From Hyphomicrobiaceae bacterium (GTDB lineage Bacteria; Pseudomonadota; Alphaproteobacteria; Rhizobiales; Hyphomicrobiaceae), in assembly GCA_022842785.1 (NCBI GenBank), contig JALHOW010000001.1:806001-870000 (forward strand): a stretch of DNA of 64,000 bases. The letters run 5' to 3'. Positions 9,013 through 17,923 of this stretch are shown here, in pieces. Positions within the stretch are counted from its first letter, which is position 1. Each line of letters starts with the position of its first letter. A program made the position numbers and the translations under genes. Under the pieces are notes generated by a model, which was not told the DNA's origin, did no database searches, and was given only the letters and a program-made list of their open reading frames with translations.

Positions 9013-9228
9013 CTATTCTTCTATGATCTCGACAGCCATCTCGGGGCAGTTCGCCCGCGCGAGGTAGGCGGCCTCCAACTGGCCTTCGGGCACGATGCCG
9101 TCCCCGATTTCCTTTGAATTGCCGTACTCGTCGAGCTCGAAGAGCGCCGGCGCCAGAGCCTTGCAGCGATTGTGTCCCTGGCATTTCTCGGGATCGACCC
9201 GGACACGCACGACCTTCCCTCCCGCCAT
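9013..9228 (-). CDS. P450-linked ferredoxin
   Basis: A 71-residue ferredoxin with C16-x2-H19-x2-C22 and a later C61-P62. Having only three cysteines, with His where the fourth cluster ligand often sits, is typical of [3Fe-4S] ferredoxins (or an unusual His-ligated [4Fe-4S]) that feed bacterial P450s. It precedes the P450 gene by a few bases on the same strand and has a strong AGGAGGA ribosome site. No dedicated ferredoxin reductase is encoded nearby, so a general reductase would be needed. Confidence 0.93.
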   Translation of the reverse strand: MAGGKVVRVRVDPEKCQGHNRCKALAPALFELDEYGNSKEIGDGIVPEGQLEAAYLARANCPEMAVEIIEE

Positions 9229-9415
9229 GACGCTTCCTCCTTATTTTGCTTATTTAGAACGCTTATGGTCTACGTCTGCGCCGGCTTAGGCAAGCCGATC
9301 GTTGTACTGATCGCCGTTTTTCGGCGTCGCGGTGGCCCGGCCCCGCGTTGACAGGCAGCGGCGGCCAAGCGTAGGACCGGCCACTTCAATTCACGATCAC
9401 AGATACGGCTCAGAC

Positions 9416-12178
9416 ATGCTCGAGAAGACCTACTCGCCCGCCGAGATCGAGGCGCGCGTCCATGCGGACTGGGAGACGGCCGACGCCTTCAAGGCGGGAC
9501 GGCCTGACCGCGCCGGGGCCGAGACCTATTGTATTGTCATCCCGCCGCCGAATGTGACGGGCTCGCTCCACATCGGGCACGCGCTCAACAATACGCTGCA
9601 GGACATTCTGTGCCGCTATCAGCGCATGATGGGGAAGGACGTCCTCTGGCAGCCGGGCACGGACCACGCCGGCATCGCGACCCAGCTCGTTGTCAGCCGC
9701 CAGCTCGCTGAACAGCAGATCCAGTACAAGGATCTCGGCCGCGAGACCTTCATCGAGAAGGTTTGGGAGTGGAAGGCGCAGTCCGGCGGTACGATCCTCA
9801 ATCAGTTGAAGCGCCTCGGCGCCTCCTGCGACTGGAGCCGCGAGCGCTTCACCATGGATCCCGGCCTGTCCGAGGCCGTTCTCAAGGTATTCGTCGATCT
9901 TTACCGGCAGGGGCTGATCTATCGTGACAAGCGGCTCGTGAACTGGGACCCGGCCTTCCAATCGGCCATCTCGGATCTCGAAGTCGAGCAACGCGAGCAC
10001 ACAGGCACCTTCAAGTGGTCGCCCGCCCTCAAGGACAAGGACGGCAATCCGGTCGCGTTCGACGGCGCGGCGCTGGCCAAGGTGCTGGCGCGCGATCCGA
10101 ACGGGCACATGTACTACGTCCGTTATGCCATTGCGGGCAGCCCCAATGAGTTCGTGACCGTCGGCACGACGCGCCCCGAAACCATGCTCGGCGATACGGG
10201 CGTTGCCATCCATCCGGACAACGAGAAGCTCAAGCACCTCATCGGCAAGAAGGCCATCCTGCCGCTGGTCGGTCGCGAGATCCCGATCGTCGCCGATACC
10301 TACGCCGATCCCGAGAAAGGTACGGGCGCGGTCAAGATCACGCCGGCGCACGACTTCAACGATTGGGATGTGGGCAAGCGCACCGGCCTCGACGTCATCA
10401 ACATCATGGATGCGACGGCCAAGCTCAACGAGAACGCGCCGGAAGCCTATCGCGGCCTCGACCGCTTCGAAGCGCGCGCGCGCGTCGTCGCGGATCTGGT
10501 GGCGCTCGGGGGGCTCGAAAAGATCGAGCCGCACACGCACGCTGTCCCGCACGCCCAGCGCGGTGATGCCGTCGTCGAGCCTTGGCTCACCGACCAGTGG
10601 TACGTCGATGCGGCGACACTCGCGAAGCCGGCCATGGATGCCGTCCGCACCGGCAAGACGACGTTCGTTCCGGACAAGTACGCGGCCGACTATTTCCGCT
10701 GGCTCGAGAATATCCAGCCCTGGTGCGTTTCGCGCCAGCTCTGGTGGGGCCATCAGATCCCGGCGTGGTACGGGCCCGACGGCAAGCACTTCGTCGCGCA
10801 CGATGAGGCCGAGGCCGCCGAGCAGGCAAGGAAGCACTACGGCGAGGCCGTCGTACTCACACGCGACTCCGACGTCCTCGACACGTGGTTCTCGTCCGCG
10901 CTCTGGCCGTTCTCGACGCTCGGCTGGCCCGAGGAGACGAAGGAACTCGGCCGCTTCTATCCGACGAGCTGCCTCGTCACCGGCTTCGACATCATCTTCT
11001 TCTGGGTTGCCCGCATGATGATGATGGGCACGCACTTCATGAAGGAGGTGCCCTTCCGCGACGTCTTCATCCACGGCCTCGTCCGCGACGAGAAAGGCCG
11101 CAAGATGTCGAAGACGCTCGGTAACGTCATCGATCCGCTGGAACTCGTCGAGAAGTACGGTGCCGACGCGCTACGCTTCACGCTTGCCGCGCTCACCACG
11201 CAGGGCCGCGACGTGAAGCTCACCTTGGCGCGCGTCGAGGGCTACCGCAATTTCGCGACCAAGCTCTGGAATGCCGCCCGCTTCCTCGAGATGAACGAGT
11301 GCCGCCGTGTCGATGGGTTTGATCCCAAGACCATCAAGCACCGCCTCAACCGCTGGATCGCGGGGGAGACGGAACGCGCCGCCGGCGATATCGAAGCCGC
11401 GCTCAAAGCCTACAAGTTCAATGAGGCTGCGGGCTCTGCTTACCAGTTCGTCTGGGGCATTTTCTGCGACTGGTATGTGGAGCTGGCAAAGCCCCTGCTG
11501 ACGGGCACGGACGCCGAGGCTAAGGCCGAGACGCAGGCAACGGCCGCGTGGGTGCTCGATCAGATCCTGCCGTTGCTGCATCCGTTCATGCCTTTCATCA
11601 CGGAAGAGCTGTGGGCCAAGACTGGCGAAGAAGGCCCGGCGCGCACATCACTGCTCGCCCTCGCGCCATGGCCGCGCCTGCTCGGCCTCTCCGATCCCGA
11701 GGCCGATGCGGAGATCGGTTGGGTCGTCTCGCTCGTCTCGGAAGTGCGCTCCGTGCGCGCGGAAATGAACGTGCCAGCCGGCGCCAAGGTGCCGCTCGTG
11801 CTCGTCAATGCCAGCGTCGAAACGCGCGTCCGCGCCGAGCGTCATGACGAAACACTGAAGCGCCTCGCACGACTGGAGGCCATTACGTTCGAGGCTGCTG
11901 CACCGAAGGGCGCGGCGCAGATCGTCGTCGGCGATACGACCGCTGCGTTGCCGCTCGCCGGTGTCATCGACATGAGTGCGGAAGCCAAGCGTCTCGCCAA
12001 GGAAATCGACAAGACCGTGAGCGAGATCAAGAAGGTCACGGACCGGCTCGGCAACCCGCAGTTCATGGCCAAGGCACCGGAAGACGTGATCGACGAACTT
12101 CGCGAGCGTCAGTCGGATTTTGAAGCCCGCCAGGACAAACTCAAGGCAGCCCTCGCGCGTGTCGAGGCAGCTGCCTAA
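9416..12178 (+). CDS. valS: Valyl-tRNA synthetase
   Basis: A 920-residue class I aminoacyl-tRNA synthetase that charges tRNA-Val. The HIGH signature is H52-I-G-H55 in PPPNVTGSLHIGHAL and the KMSKS-type loop is KMSKTLGN near residue 563. Between them lies the CP1 editing domain (for example TTRPETMLGDTGVA), and the C-terminal arm is a coiled coil (about 850-920), all as expected for ValRS. The ATG at 9416 gives the usual MLEKTYSPAEIE-type start; upstream in-frame codons have no homology-like content. A 187-base gap separates it from the divergent ferredoxin. Confidence 0.98.
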   Translation: MLEKTYSPAEIEARVHADWETADAFKAGRPDRAGAETYCIVIPPPNVTGSLHIGHALNNTLQDILCRYQRMMGKDVLWQPGTDHAGIATQLVVSRQLAEQQIQYKDLGRETFIEKVWEWKAQSGGTILNQLKRLGASCDWSRERFTMDPGLSEAVLKVFVDLYRQGLIYRDKRLVNWDPAFQSAISDLEVEQREHTGTFKWSPALKDKDGNPVAFDGAALAKVLARDPNGHMYYVRYAIAGSPNEFVTVGTTRPETMLGDTGVAIHPDNEKLKHLIGKKAILPLVGREIPIVADTYADPEKGTGAVKITPAHDFNDWDVGKRTGLDVINIMDATAKLNENAPEAYRGLDRFEARARVVADLVALGGLEKIEPHTHAVPHAQRGDAVVEPWLTDQWYVDAATLAKPAMDAVRTGKTTFVPDKYAADYFRWLENIQPWCVSRQLWWGHQIPAWYGPDGKHFVAHDEAEAAEQARKHYGEAVVLTRDSDVLDTWFSSALWPFSTLGWPEETKELGRFYPTSCLVTGFDIIFFWVARMMMMGTHFMKEVPFRDVFIHGLVRDEKGRKMSKTLGNVIDPLELVEKYGADALRFTLAALTTQGRDVKLTLARVEGYRNFATKLWNAARFLEMNECRRVDGFDPKTIKHRLNRWIAGETERAAGDIEAALKAYKFNEAAGSAYQFVWGIFCDWYVELAKPLLTGTDAEAKAETQATAAWVLDQILPLLHPFMPFITEELWAKTGEEGPARTSLLALAPWPRLLGLSDPEADAEIGWVVSLVSEVRSVRAEMNVPAGAKVPLVLVNASVETRVRAERHDETLKRLARLEAITFEAAAPKGAAQIVVGDTTAALPLAGVIDMSAEAKRLAKEIDKTVSEIKKVTDRLGNPQFMAKAPEDVIDELRERQSDFEARQDKLKAALARVEAAA

Positions 12179-12197
12179 ACGGCAAGGGGCGAGGACG

Positions 12198-12845
12198 ATG
12201 TACGTTCCGGAACACTTCAAGCTGGGTGATGTCACCGAGCAGCACGCGCTGATCCGCGCCTATCCCTTTGCCGCGCTGATTACGAACAGCGACGCGGGCT
12301 TTGAGGTCACGCACCTGCCGACCGTGCTCAAGTCGGAAGGCGCGCTGGGTGTCGTCGAGTGCCACGTCTCGCGCGCCAATCCGCATTGGAAGGAAATCGC
12401 CAAGAACGGCCGCGGCCTTCTCGTCTATACAGGCCCGCAAGCCTACATCACGCCGAACTGGTATCCTTCGAAGGCGGCGCACGGCAAAGCTGTTCCGACA
12501 TGGAACTATGCGGTCGTGCACGCGCACGGCACAGCCGAAATCATCGACGATCGCGAATGGCTGGTGCGCCACGTCGGCGAGCTGACGGATCAGCATGAAG
12601 TGGGCTCGGCGGAGCCATGGGCGATCACCGACGCTCCGGGCAACTACATCGAGGTGATGTCACGCGGCATCGTCGGGATGCGATTCACCATCGCGCGCCT
12701 CGAAGGCAAGGCCAAGATGAGCCAGAACCGCGAGGTCCCGGATCGCGACGGTGTGGTTGCGGGCCTCAAGCAGCGTGGCTCCGAGGCGGACGCCAAGGTT
12801 GCCGGTCTCGTCGCCGCAGAAGCCGAGCGCGCCCGCAAGGAGTGA
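12198..12845 (+). CDS. FMN-binding negative transcriptional regulator, PaiB-like
   Basis: A 215-residue protein of the PaiB family, a split-barrel flavin-binding fold. The start MYVPEHF, the FAALITN strand and the segment GPQAYITPNWYPSKAAHGKAVPTWNY are characteristic. In Bacillus PaiB was described as a repressor acting with the acetyltransferase PaiA; here a GNAT acetyltransferase gene lies immediately next door but on the opposite strand. It begins 20 bases after valS with GAGGA before the ATG, so read-through from valS is likely. Its regulatory role here is unproven. Confidence 0.9.
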   Translation: MYVPEHFKLGDVTEQHALIRAYPFAALITNSDAGFEVTHLPTVLKSEGALGVVECHVSRANPHWKEIAKNGRGLLVYTGPQAYITPNWYPSKAAHGKAVPTWNYAVVHAHGTAEIIDDREWLVRHVGELTDQHEVGSAEPWAITDAPGNYIEVMSRGIVGMRFTIARLEGKAKMSQNREVPDRDGVVAGLKQRGSEADAKVAGLVAAEAERARKE

Positions 12846-12850
12846 CGCGC

Positions 12851-13315
12851 CTATCGCGCGAGCGGCTTCTTCATGTGGACGGCCACGCCACGCGTCGGAT
12901 GCTGCTCCTCGCGGAAGATTTCATAGCCGAACCGCAAATAGAGCCGGACGTTCTCTTCAAAGCGCTGGTTCGTGTAGAGGCGAACCTCGTCGTATCCGCC
13001 TGCCTTGGCAACCGCCTCGGCGTGGAGCAGGAGCGTGCGGCCGAGCCCTTTGCCCTGATGGCCGGGCGCAACGGCTACGTTCTCGATAAGCAGATGATCC
13101 GTCTGTGGGATCATCTCGACGAGCGCAGCAAGCTCCCCCTCCAGATATAACAATCCGAACCGGTGGTCGCGGATCGCCGCCTCATAGTCCGCCGTCATCG
13201 GCTTCGGCTCACGGCCGATCAGGGGCACCCATTTAGCATAGGCCGCCCGCGTCAGCGCGAGGATGGCCGGCGCATCGGTATTGATCGCGGTCCGAATGGC
13301 GCACCCGTCCGTCAT
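12851..13315 (-). CDS. GNAT-family N-acetyltransferase
   Basis: A 154-residue single-domain acetyltransferase. The acetyl-CoA-binding motif A is seen as ENVAVAPGHQGKGLGRTLL (Q/RxxGxG/A form), followed by LYTNQRFEENVRLYLRFGYE, the usual motif-B region. The start at 13315 is supported by GAGGAA five bases upstream. It is convergent with the PaiB-like gene, leaving only five bases between the stops. The acceptor substrate cannot be told from sequence. Confidence 0.88.
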   Translation of the reverse strand: MTDGCAIRTAINTDAPAILALTRAAYAKWVPLIGREPKPMTADYEAAIRDHRFGLLYLEGELAALVEMIPQTDHLLIENVAVAPGHQGKGLGRTLLLHAEAVAKAGGYDEVRLYTNQRFEENVRLYLRFGYEIFREEQHPTRGVAVHMKKPLAR

Positions 13316-13408
13316 GGCTTCCTCGCGGCCCCTGAACGCTGCCCGCATAAGCCATTGCGCGCCTTTGCGCCATGACAAGGCTCCTTGGAACCGCTAAAAG
13401 CCCGCGCC

Positions 13409-14815
13409 ATGAGCCAAACCACCACCCGTCGGACCGCCAAGAAGACCTCCAAGCCCCTGCCCAAGGCAGCGGCCGGCCCTCGCCTGCGCAAGATCAAGGC
13501 GCCACCGAAGGTCGGATTCGTGTCGCTTGGCTGCCCCAAGGCCCTCGTCGATTCGGAGCGCATCATCACGCGGCTCAGGGCCGAGGGCTACCAGATCGCA
13601 CCCAACTATGATGGCGCGGATGTTGTCGTCGTGAACACGTGCGGCTTTCTCGACTCGGCCAAGCAGGAAAGTCTCGAAGCCATCGGCGAGGCCATCGCCG
13701 AGAACGGCCGCGTCATCGTCACTGGCTGCTTCGGCGTCGAGAAGGACGTGATCCGGCAGGCGCATCCTGGCGTGCTCGCCATCACCGGCCCACACCAGTA
13801 CGAAGCGGTCATGGAGGCTGTGCACGACGCGGTGCCGCCGCTGCACGATCCCTTCCTCGATCTCGTGCCGCCAGAAGGCCTGCGCCTCACGCCACGCCAT
13901 TACGCGTACCTCAAGATCTCCGAAGGTTGTAATAACCGCTGCACGTTCTGCATCATTCCCTCATTGCGCGGCGATCTCGTCAGCCGGCCCGCTAATCACG
14001 TGATGACCGAAGCAGAGCGTCTCGTGAAAGCGGGCGTGAAGGAACTGCTCGTCATCAGCCAGGATACGAGCGCGTACGGGCTTGATTTGAAGTACGCGAC
14101 GAGCCCGTGGAAAGGCGCACCACTGTCAGCGCGCTTCCTCGACCTGACCAAGGCGCTGGGTGAACTCGGCGCCTGGGTGCGCCTGCACTATGTGTATCCA
14201 TATCCGCACGTCGATCAGGTCATTCCACTCATGGCGGAGGGGAAGATACTCCCCTACCTCGACATCCCCTTCCAGCACGCGAGCCCGAACGTGCTGAAAG
14301 CCATGAAGCGCCCTGCGGCCATTGCCAAAACGCTCGATCGCCTCAAGTCGTGGCGCAGCGTCTGTCCTGATCTCGCGATCCGCTCGACCTTCATCGTCGG
14401 ATTTCCGGGCGAGACCGAGGAGGACTTCCAGTATCTTCTCGATTGGCTCGGCGAGGCGCGTCTCGATCGTGTCGGCTGCTTCAAGTACGAGCCCGTTGCG
14501 GGCGCGGTTGCGAATGCTCTCGAAGGTGCCGTGCCCGATGAGGTCAAAGAAGAACGCTGGCATCGCCTCATGCAGACGCAGCAGAAGATCTCCGAGGAGA
14601 TCATGGCTGCGCGCGTCGGGCGCACGGTTCAAGTGCTGATCGACGAAGTCGATGAGGACGGCGCCGTCGGCCGCTCGATCTGGGATGCGCCCGAAATCGA
14701 CGGTTCGGTTTTCCTGAACGGCGCCGAGGGCCTTGCTCCTGGTGACCTGCTGGAAGCCAGGATCGTTGCGGCGGACTCCTATGATCTGTGGGCGGATCCG
14801 ATCACGAATTCGTGA
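13409..14815 (+). CDS. rimO: Ribosomal protein S12 methylthiotransferase RimO
   Basis: A 468-residue radical SAM methylthiotransferase that modifies the conserved Asp of ribosomal protein S12. The UPF0004 domain ([35 protein letters not shown]) supplies three cysteines for one cluster. The radical SAM motif [12 protein letters not shown] (CxxxCxxC) supplies the second, and a TRAM domain ends the protein (about 400-468). [12 protein letters not shown] and [11 protein letters not shown] are typical of RimO rather than MiaB. The N-terminus carries an extra basic, Lys/Thr/Pro-rich stretch of about 30 residues. ATG at 13409 is preferred over a TTG 24 bases upstream. Confidence 0.95.
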   Translation: MSQTTTRRTAKKTSKPLPKAAAGPRLRKIKAPPKVGFVSLGCPKALVDSERIITRLRAEGYQIAPNYDGADVVVVNTCGFLDSAKQESLEAIGEAIAENGRVIVTGCFGVEKDVIRQAHPGVLAITGPHQYEAVMEAVHDAVPPLHDPFLDLVPPEGLRLTPRHYAYLKISEGCNNRCTFCIIPSLRGDLVSRPANHVMTEAERLVKAGVKELLVISQDTSAYGLDLKYATSPWKGAPLSARFLDLTKALGELGAWVRLHYVYPYPHVDQVIPLMAEGKILPYLDIPFQHASPNVLKAMKRPAAIAKTLDRLKSWRSVCPDLAIRSTFIVGFPGETEEDFQYLLDWLGEARLDRVGCFKYEPVAGAVANALEGAVPDEVKEERWHRLMQTQQKISEEIMAARVGRTVQVLIDEVDEDGAVGRSIWDAPEIDGSVFLNGAEGLAPGDLLEARIVAADSYDLWADPITNS

Positions 14816-14994
14816 TCTTTATTTCAGACCGAACTTCCGACGGAAGCGACAATCCCATTGCGTTTGAACGACATGACCACACCGTGCAGCTCTTTCTGCA
14901 GCTGTTAGGTGAGGTTCAGCTTCAGGCCATCATTCCGTCGAAAGAACCCGGAATGTATGGGGGTCAAAGGCCGAATCGGCTTGGATAGCCGAAG

Positions 14995-15022
14995 GCTCCG
15001 CCAGTTTTCACGTCGGCGGAGC
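14995..15022 (+). promoter_or_regulatory. Stem-loop in the leader of a secreted-protein gene
   Basis: A perfect 8-bp inverted repeat, GCTCCGCC and GGCGGAGC, separated by 12 bases, ends 17 bases before the ATG at 15040. There is no T-run, so it is more likely a leader structure than the rimO terminator. The remaining bases of the rimO downstream gap show no gene. Confidence 0.4.
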
Positions 15023-15039
15023 AAATCAGGGGACGTAAC

Positions 15040-15423
15040 ATGAAGAAGACACTTATGGCGGCCGCCTTCGTGCTCGCCGGTGCCGGCTTCGCTCTGCCGA
15101 CGCAGGCAAGCGCAGCGGTCATTTCGCCGGCCCTCAGCGGCGCGGCGACGGGCAATGCCAATTCGATGATCATCGATGTTCGCGATGATCGCCGATATCG
15201 TGGTGATCGCGGATATCGTCGCGGCGGCCGGGACTGGCATCGCGGCTATTCCGGCCGTCGCTATAGCCGTCGCCCGCACTACGGCACCATCGTCGGCGGC
15301 ATCGCACTCGGCGCACTTCTTGCCGGCTCGGCCTATGCCTACGCACCGCGCCCGCCGGCTCCCGGTCTTTGCTGGTACTGGGCAGACCCGTACGAGCGCC
15401 GGGGCTACTGGGACTACTGCTGA
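15040..15423 (+). CDS. Secreted hypothetical protein with GLCWYWADP / GYWDYC C-terminus
   Basis: A 127-residue protein with a clear Sec signal peptide (MKKTLMAAAFVLAGAGFAL, cleavage near ASA-AV). The middle is rich in Arg, Tyr and Gly (RGDRGYRRGGRDWHRGYSGRRYSRRPHYG). A Gly/Ala-rich hydrophobic segment follows (IVGGIALGALLAGSAYAY), and the protein ends with GLCWYWADPYERRGYWDYC. The two end cysteines could form a disulfide. The next gene encodes a longer relative with the same end. Similar proteins are common in Hyphomicrobiales without a known function; a cell-envelope location is inferred. A leader hairpin and a GGGGA ribosome site precede it. Confidence 0.85.
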   Translation: MKKTLMAAAFVLAGAGFALPTQASAAVISPALSGAATGNANSMIIDVRDDRRYRGDRGYRRGGRDWHRGYSGRRYSRRPHYGTIVGGIALGALLAGSAYAYAPRPPAPGLCWYWADPYERRGYWDYC

Positions 15424-15450
15424 GTCCAAGACCAGAGCAGGCTTTCGAGA

Positions 15451-15473
15451 GGTGCAGCGCTCAGCGCTGCACC
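15451..15473 (+). terminator. Rho-independent terminator
   Basis: A perfect 10-bp stem, GGTGCAGCGC-tca-GCGCTGCACC, is followed by TTCTTTC, 27 bases after the stop of the first secreted-protein gene. It should end that transcript before the paralogous gene begins. Confidence 0.85.
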
Positions 15474-15528
15474 TTCTTTCATTCTGTGAGCGGCACGGCC
15501 ATATGGCCTGTGTAGTGGAGTATCCGCC

Positions 15529-16212
15529 GTGGATCAGCGCCTGATAAAGAAGACAGCTGTGGCCGCCCTGCTGGCATTCGCCGGCTTGGGCCTGACTGCG
15601 TATTCGTCTGCGAAGGCCGCAGTTCTGGTGCCATCGAAGGATGCCGCAATGGGCACGGCCGGCGCGCTCGTCGCCCACGTTCGCCGAGGCGGTGGCAGTT
15701 ATTCCGGCGGCGGTCGCAGCTCGGGCGGCAGCCGTTCGTTCAGCTCCAGCGGGAGCCGCTCTTTTGGATCAGGAGGCAGCCGGTCGTTCAGCAGTTCTGG
15801 GCGTTCGTTGCGCAGTGGCGGTCCTGCAGCCCGATCCGGTCGCTCGTCGATCCGCAGTGGGTCTGTGAGCGGCCGCTCACGTGATGTCCGCAGCGTCAGA
15901 CCCAGCCAGACCTTCCGCTCGAGTTCGACCCTACGGCGCGATACGGCAGTCCGCTCTGGTCGTACCGTCCAGCGTCGCGGCTACCGGCCGCCTGGCGCCC
16001 AGCGCTGGCATCCGCGCCATCACGCCCACCGCAGATGGCATCGCCGCCCGTACTACGGCTACGTCATCGGTGGCGTCACGATCGGTGCGATACTCGCGGC
16101 TTCGGCCTATTACGCCTACGCCGATGAGCCACCTGCGGATGGACTTTGCTGGTACTGGGCTGATCCCAGCGAGACCCGTGGGTACTGGGATTATTGCGAC
16201 GATCCATACTGA
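15529..16212 (+). CDS. Secreted hypothetical protein, longer paralogue with Ser/Arg/Gly-rich linker
   Basis: A 227-residue protein starting at GTG with GTGGAG about 10 bases upstream. It has a hydrophobic signal segment (about 10-31), then a long low-complexity linker made of SRSFSSSG-type repeats (about 55-110) and a basic region. The end repeats the neighbour's pattern: YGYVIGGVTIGAILAASAYYAY followed by GLCWYWADPSETRGYWDYC. It is probably a duplicate of the preceding gene that gained the linker. The function is unknown. Its last 22 bases overlap the end of a convergent acetyltransferase gene. Confidence 0.82.
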   Translation: MDQRLIKKTAVAALLAFAGLGLTAYSSAKAAVLVPSKDAAMGTAGALVAHVRRGGGSYSGGGRSSGGSRSFSSSGSRSFGSGGSRSFSSSGRSLRSGGPAARSGRSSIRSGSVSGRSRDVRSVRPSQTFRSSSTLRRDTAVRSGRTVQRRGYRPPGAQRWHPRHHAHRRWHRRPYYGYVIGGVTIGAILAASAYYAYADEPPADGLCWYWADPSETRGYWDYCDDPY

Positions 16213-16757
16213 CGCGGATCGTCCATCGCGAGGTCGCGGCCCATGAACAGGACGACGCTGCCGTTCCAGGCGACCTCGCGCAGCGGCACAAACCCACAAC
16301 GTGCGTAGAAGTTCACGTTCCGCGCCTCAGCGCCGGTCACAATGTGCAGGCCGGGCGCGCGCCGTGCGGCGGCCTGCGCCACGAAGGTTTCGATCAGCCG
16401 CACGCCAATGCCCCGGCTGCGCCATTCCGGATCGAGATTGATGTGCAGGTGCGCCGGGTAGCGCGCTGTGAGATCGGCAAACTCGGCAAAGTAGCTGATG
16501 TCGTCGAAGCGCTCCGCAGTTGCGGGATCATCGAGACTGCCGATCAGATAGCCGGCAATGCGGCCATCCTCCACGCGCGCCACGAACGCGTGCGCCCGGT
16601 CATGGAGGAGATAGCGCCCGAGCCAGCGCTCGTGAAATGTCGCCCGCGCCGCGTCGTTCGCAAAAGCGGTGCGTCCGCTGGCCTGGAAGAATATGCGCTC
16701 GACTTCCCTGAGGCTCTCCGGAGTTGCATCGTCACCCAGTGGCTCGATCCGAACCAT
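16191..16757 (-). CDS. GNAT-family N-acetyltransferase
   Basis: A 188-residue acetyltransferase with the acetyl-CoA motif HINLDPEWRSRGIGVRLIETF (RxxGxG) and a later NVNFYARCGFVPL. The ATG at 16757 is favoured (GCGAGGGCC upstream); a longer start at 16829 would add a stretch without similarity to the fold. The gene overlaps the 3' end of the secreted-protein gene by 22 bases in tail-to-tail orientation. The substrate is unknown. Confidence 0.85.
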   Translation of the reverse strand: MVRIEPLGDDATPESLREVERIFFQASGRTAFANDAARATFHERWLGRYLLHDRAHAFVARVEDGRIAGYLIGSLDDPATAERFDDISYFAEFADLTARYPAHLHINLDPEWRSRGIGVRLIETFVAQAAARRAPGLHIVTGAEARNVNFYARCGFVPLREVAWNGSVVLFMGRDLAMDDPRQYGSSQ

Positions 16758-16846
16758 GAGGCCCTCGCCGTGCGGCACCGCCCAATGCGGCAGCGTTCCA
16801 GCTTCGCACGCCGACAGGCTTCTCGCCACCCGGGCAGCATGGTGCT

Positions 16847-17893
16847 ATGCCACCGGAAAACCCCTACGGCAAAGCGAGCAGTTACGTGGCACGCCTCTCT
16901 GCAACCATTGTCGGCGGCGGTATTTTTGGTCTCTGGCAGGCTTATGAACTGGCCCGCCGCGGCCACGATGTGACGCTGCACGAGGCCATGAGCGAGGCCG
17001 AGACCGGCGGCGCGAGCCGATTCGCCGGCGCCATGCTTGCCCCCTATTGCGAAGCCGAGGGCGCGGAGCCGATTGTCCAGGAACTGGGCGTCCGTGGCTT
17101 GGGGTTGTGGCGCGCCGCCGTTCCCGGGATCGCCATGAACGGCAGCCTCGTCGTGGCTGCACCCCGCGACCAGGGCGAACTCGTCCGCTTCGCGCGCATG
17201 ACCGAGGGCCACCGCACGATTGATGCGGTCGCCGTCGATACGTTGGAGCCCGATCTCGCGGGCCGCTTCGGTCGCGCGCTCTGGTACCCGGACGAAGGGC
17301 ATATGGAGCCGCGCCGGATCCTCACTTTTCTCGTTGGGGAAATTCGCCGCCTGGGTGGCACGCTTCGTTTTGGCTCAGCCGTACCCGCGCCGGTCTGGCG
17401 CGCTGCGAGCGATGGCGGCGTCGTCATCGACTGCCGCGGACTTGCCGCGCGCGAGGACCTGCCGGAGCTGCGCGGCGTGCGCGGTGAGATGGCGGTGCTG
17501 CGCAGTCGCGAAGTGCGCCTCTCGCGCCCCGTACGCCTTCTCCATCCGCGTTTCGGGCTCTACGTCGTGCCGTGGAGCGATGATCGCTATATGGTCGGCG
17601 CCACGGTGATCGAGCGCGATGATGCGGGCCCTGTTACAGTGCGCTCGGCCCTCGATCTGCTCGGCACGGCCTATGCCCTGCATCCTGGATTTGGCGAAGC
17701 GGAGATTCTCGAACTTTCGTCAGGCGTGCGCCCGGCATTTCCCGACAACGTGCCCCGGATCACCGCCAGAGGCCGCCGCCTGATCGTCAACGGCGCTTTT
17801 CGCCATGGCTATCTGCTGGCGCCGGTCATGGCCGAGATCGCCGCCGCCTATCTCGAAACCGGTGCGCTCCACCCGATCCTCCACGTGGAGTGA
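16847..17893 (+). CDS. FAD-dependent oxidoreductase, glycine oxidase ThiO-like
   Basis: A 348-residue DAO-family flavoenzyme. The dinucleotide-binding motif ATIVGGGIFGLWQAYELARRGHDVTLHE is near the start, and the C-terminal VNGAFRHGYLLAPVMAE matches the FAD-closing segment of ThiO/DadA-type enzymes. ThiO oxidises glycine to iminoglycine for the thiazole half of thiamine. Here no thiS, thiG or thiE is adjacent; the only other thiamine gene in the window is thiD, about 42 kb away. The enzyme class is sound, and the exact substrate is an inference. Confidence 0.8.
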   Translation: MPPENPYGKASSYVARLSATIVGGGIFGLWQAYELARRGHDVTLHEAMSEAETGGASRFAGAMLAPYCEAEGAEPIVQELGVRGLGLWRAAVPGIAMNGSLVVAAPRDQGELVRFARMTEGHRTIDAVAVDTLEPDLAGRFGRALWYPDEGHMEPRRILTFLVGEIRRLGGTLRFGSAVPAPVWRAASDGGVVIDCRGLAAREDLPELRGVRGEMAVLRSREVRLSRPVRLLHPRFGLYVVPWSDDRYMVGATVIERDDAGPVTVRSALDLLGTAYALHPGFGEAEILELSSGVRPAFPDNVPRITARGRRLIVNGAFRHGYLLAPVMAEIAAAYLETGALHPILHVE

Positions 17894-17923
17894 CGCACCG
17901 GTACGACCGCACAGGAGAGCCCC

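Noticed and set aside
6716-9228. RiPP biosynthetic cluster
   Set aside because: No small precursor-like gene, transporter or recognition domain could be found near the radical SAM and P450 genes.
9410-11074. A 554-codon minus-strand frame opposite valS
   Set aside because: It lies fully inside valS, whose HIGH and KMSKS motifs are certain; the antisense product has no recognisable domain.
12198-13315. PaiA-PaiB operon
   Set aside because: The acetyltransferase beside the PaiB-like gene is on the opposite strand, and its motifs do not single out PaiA.
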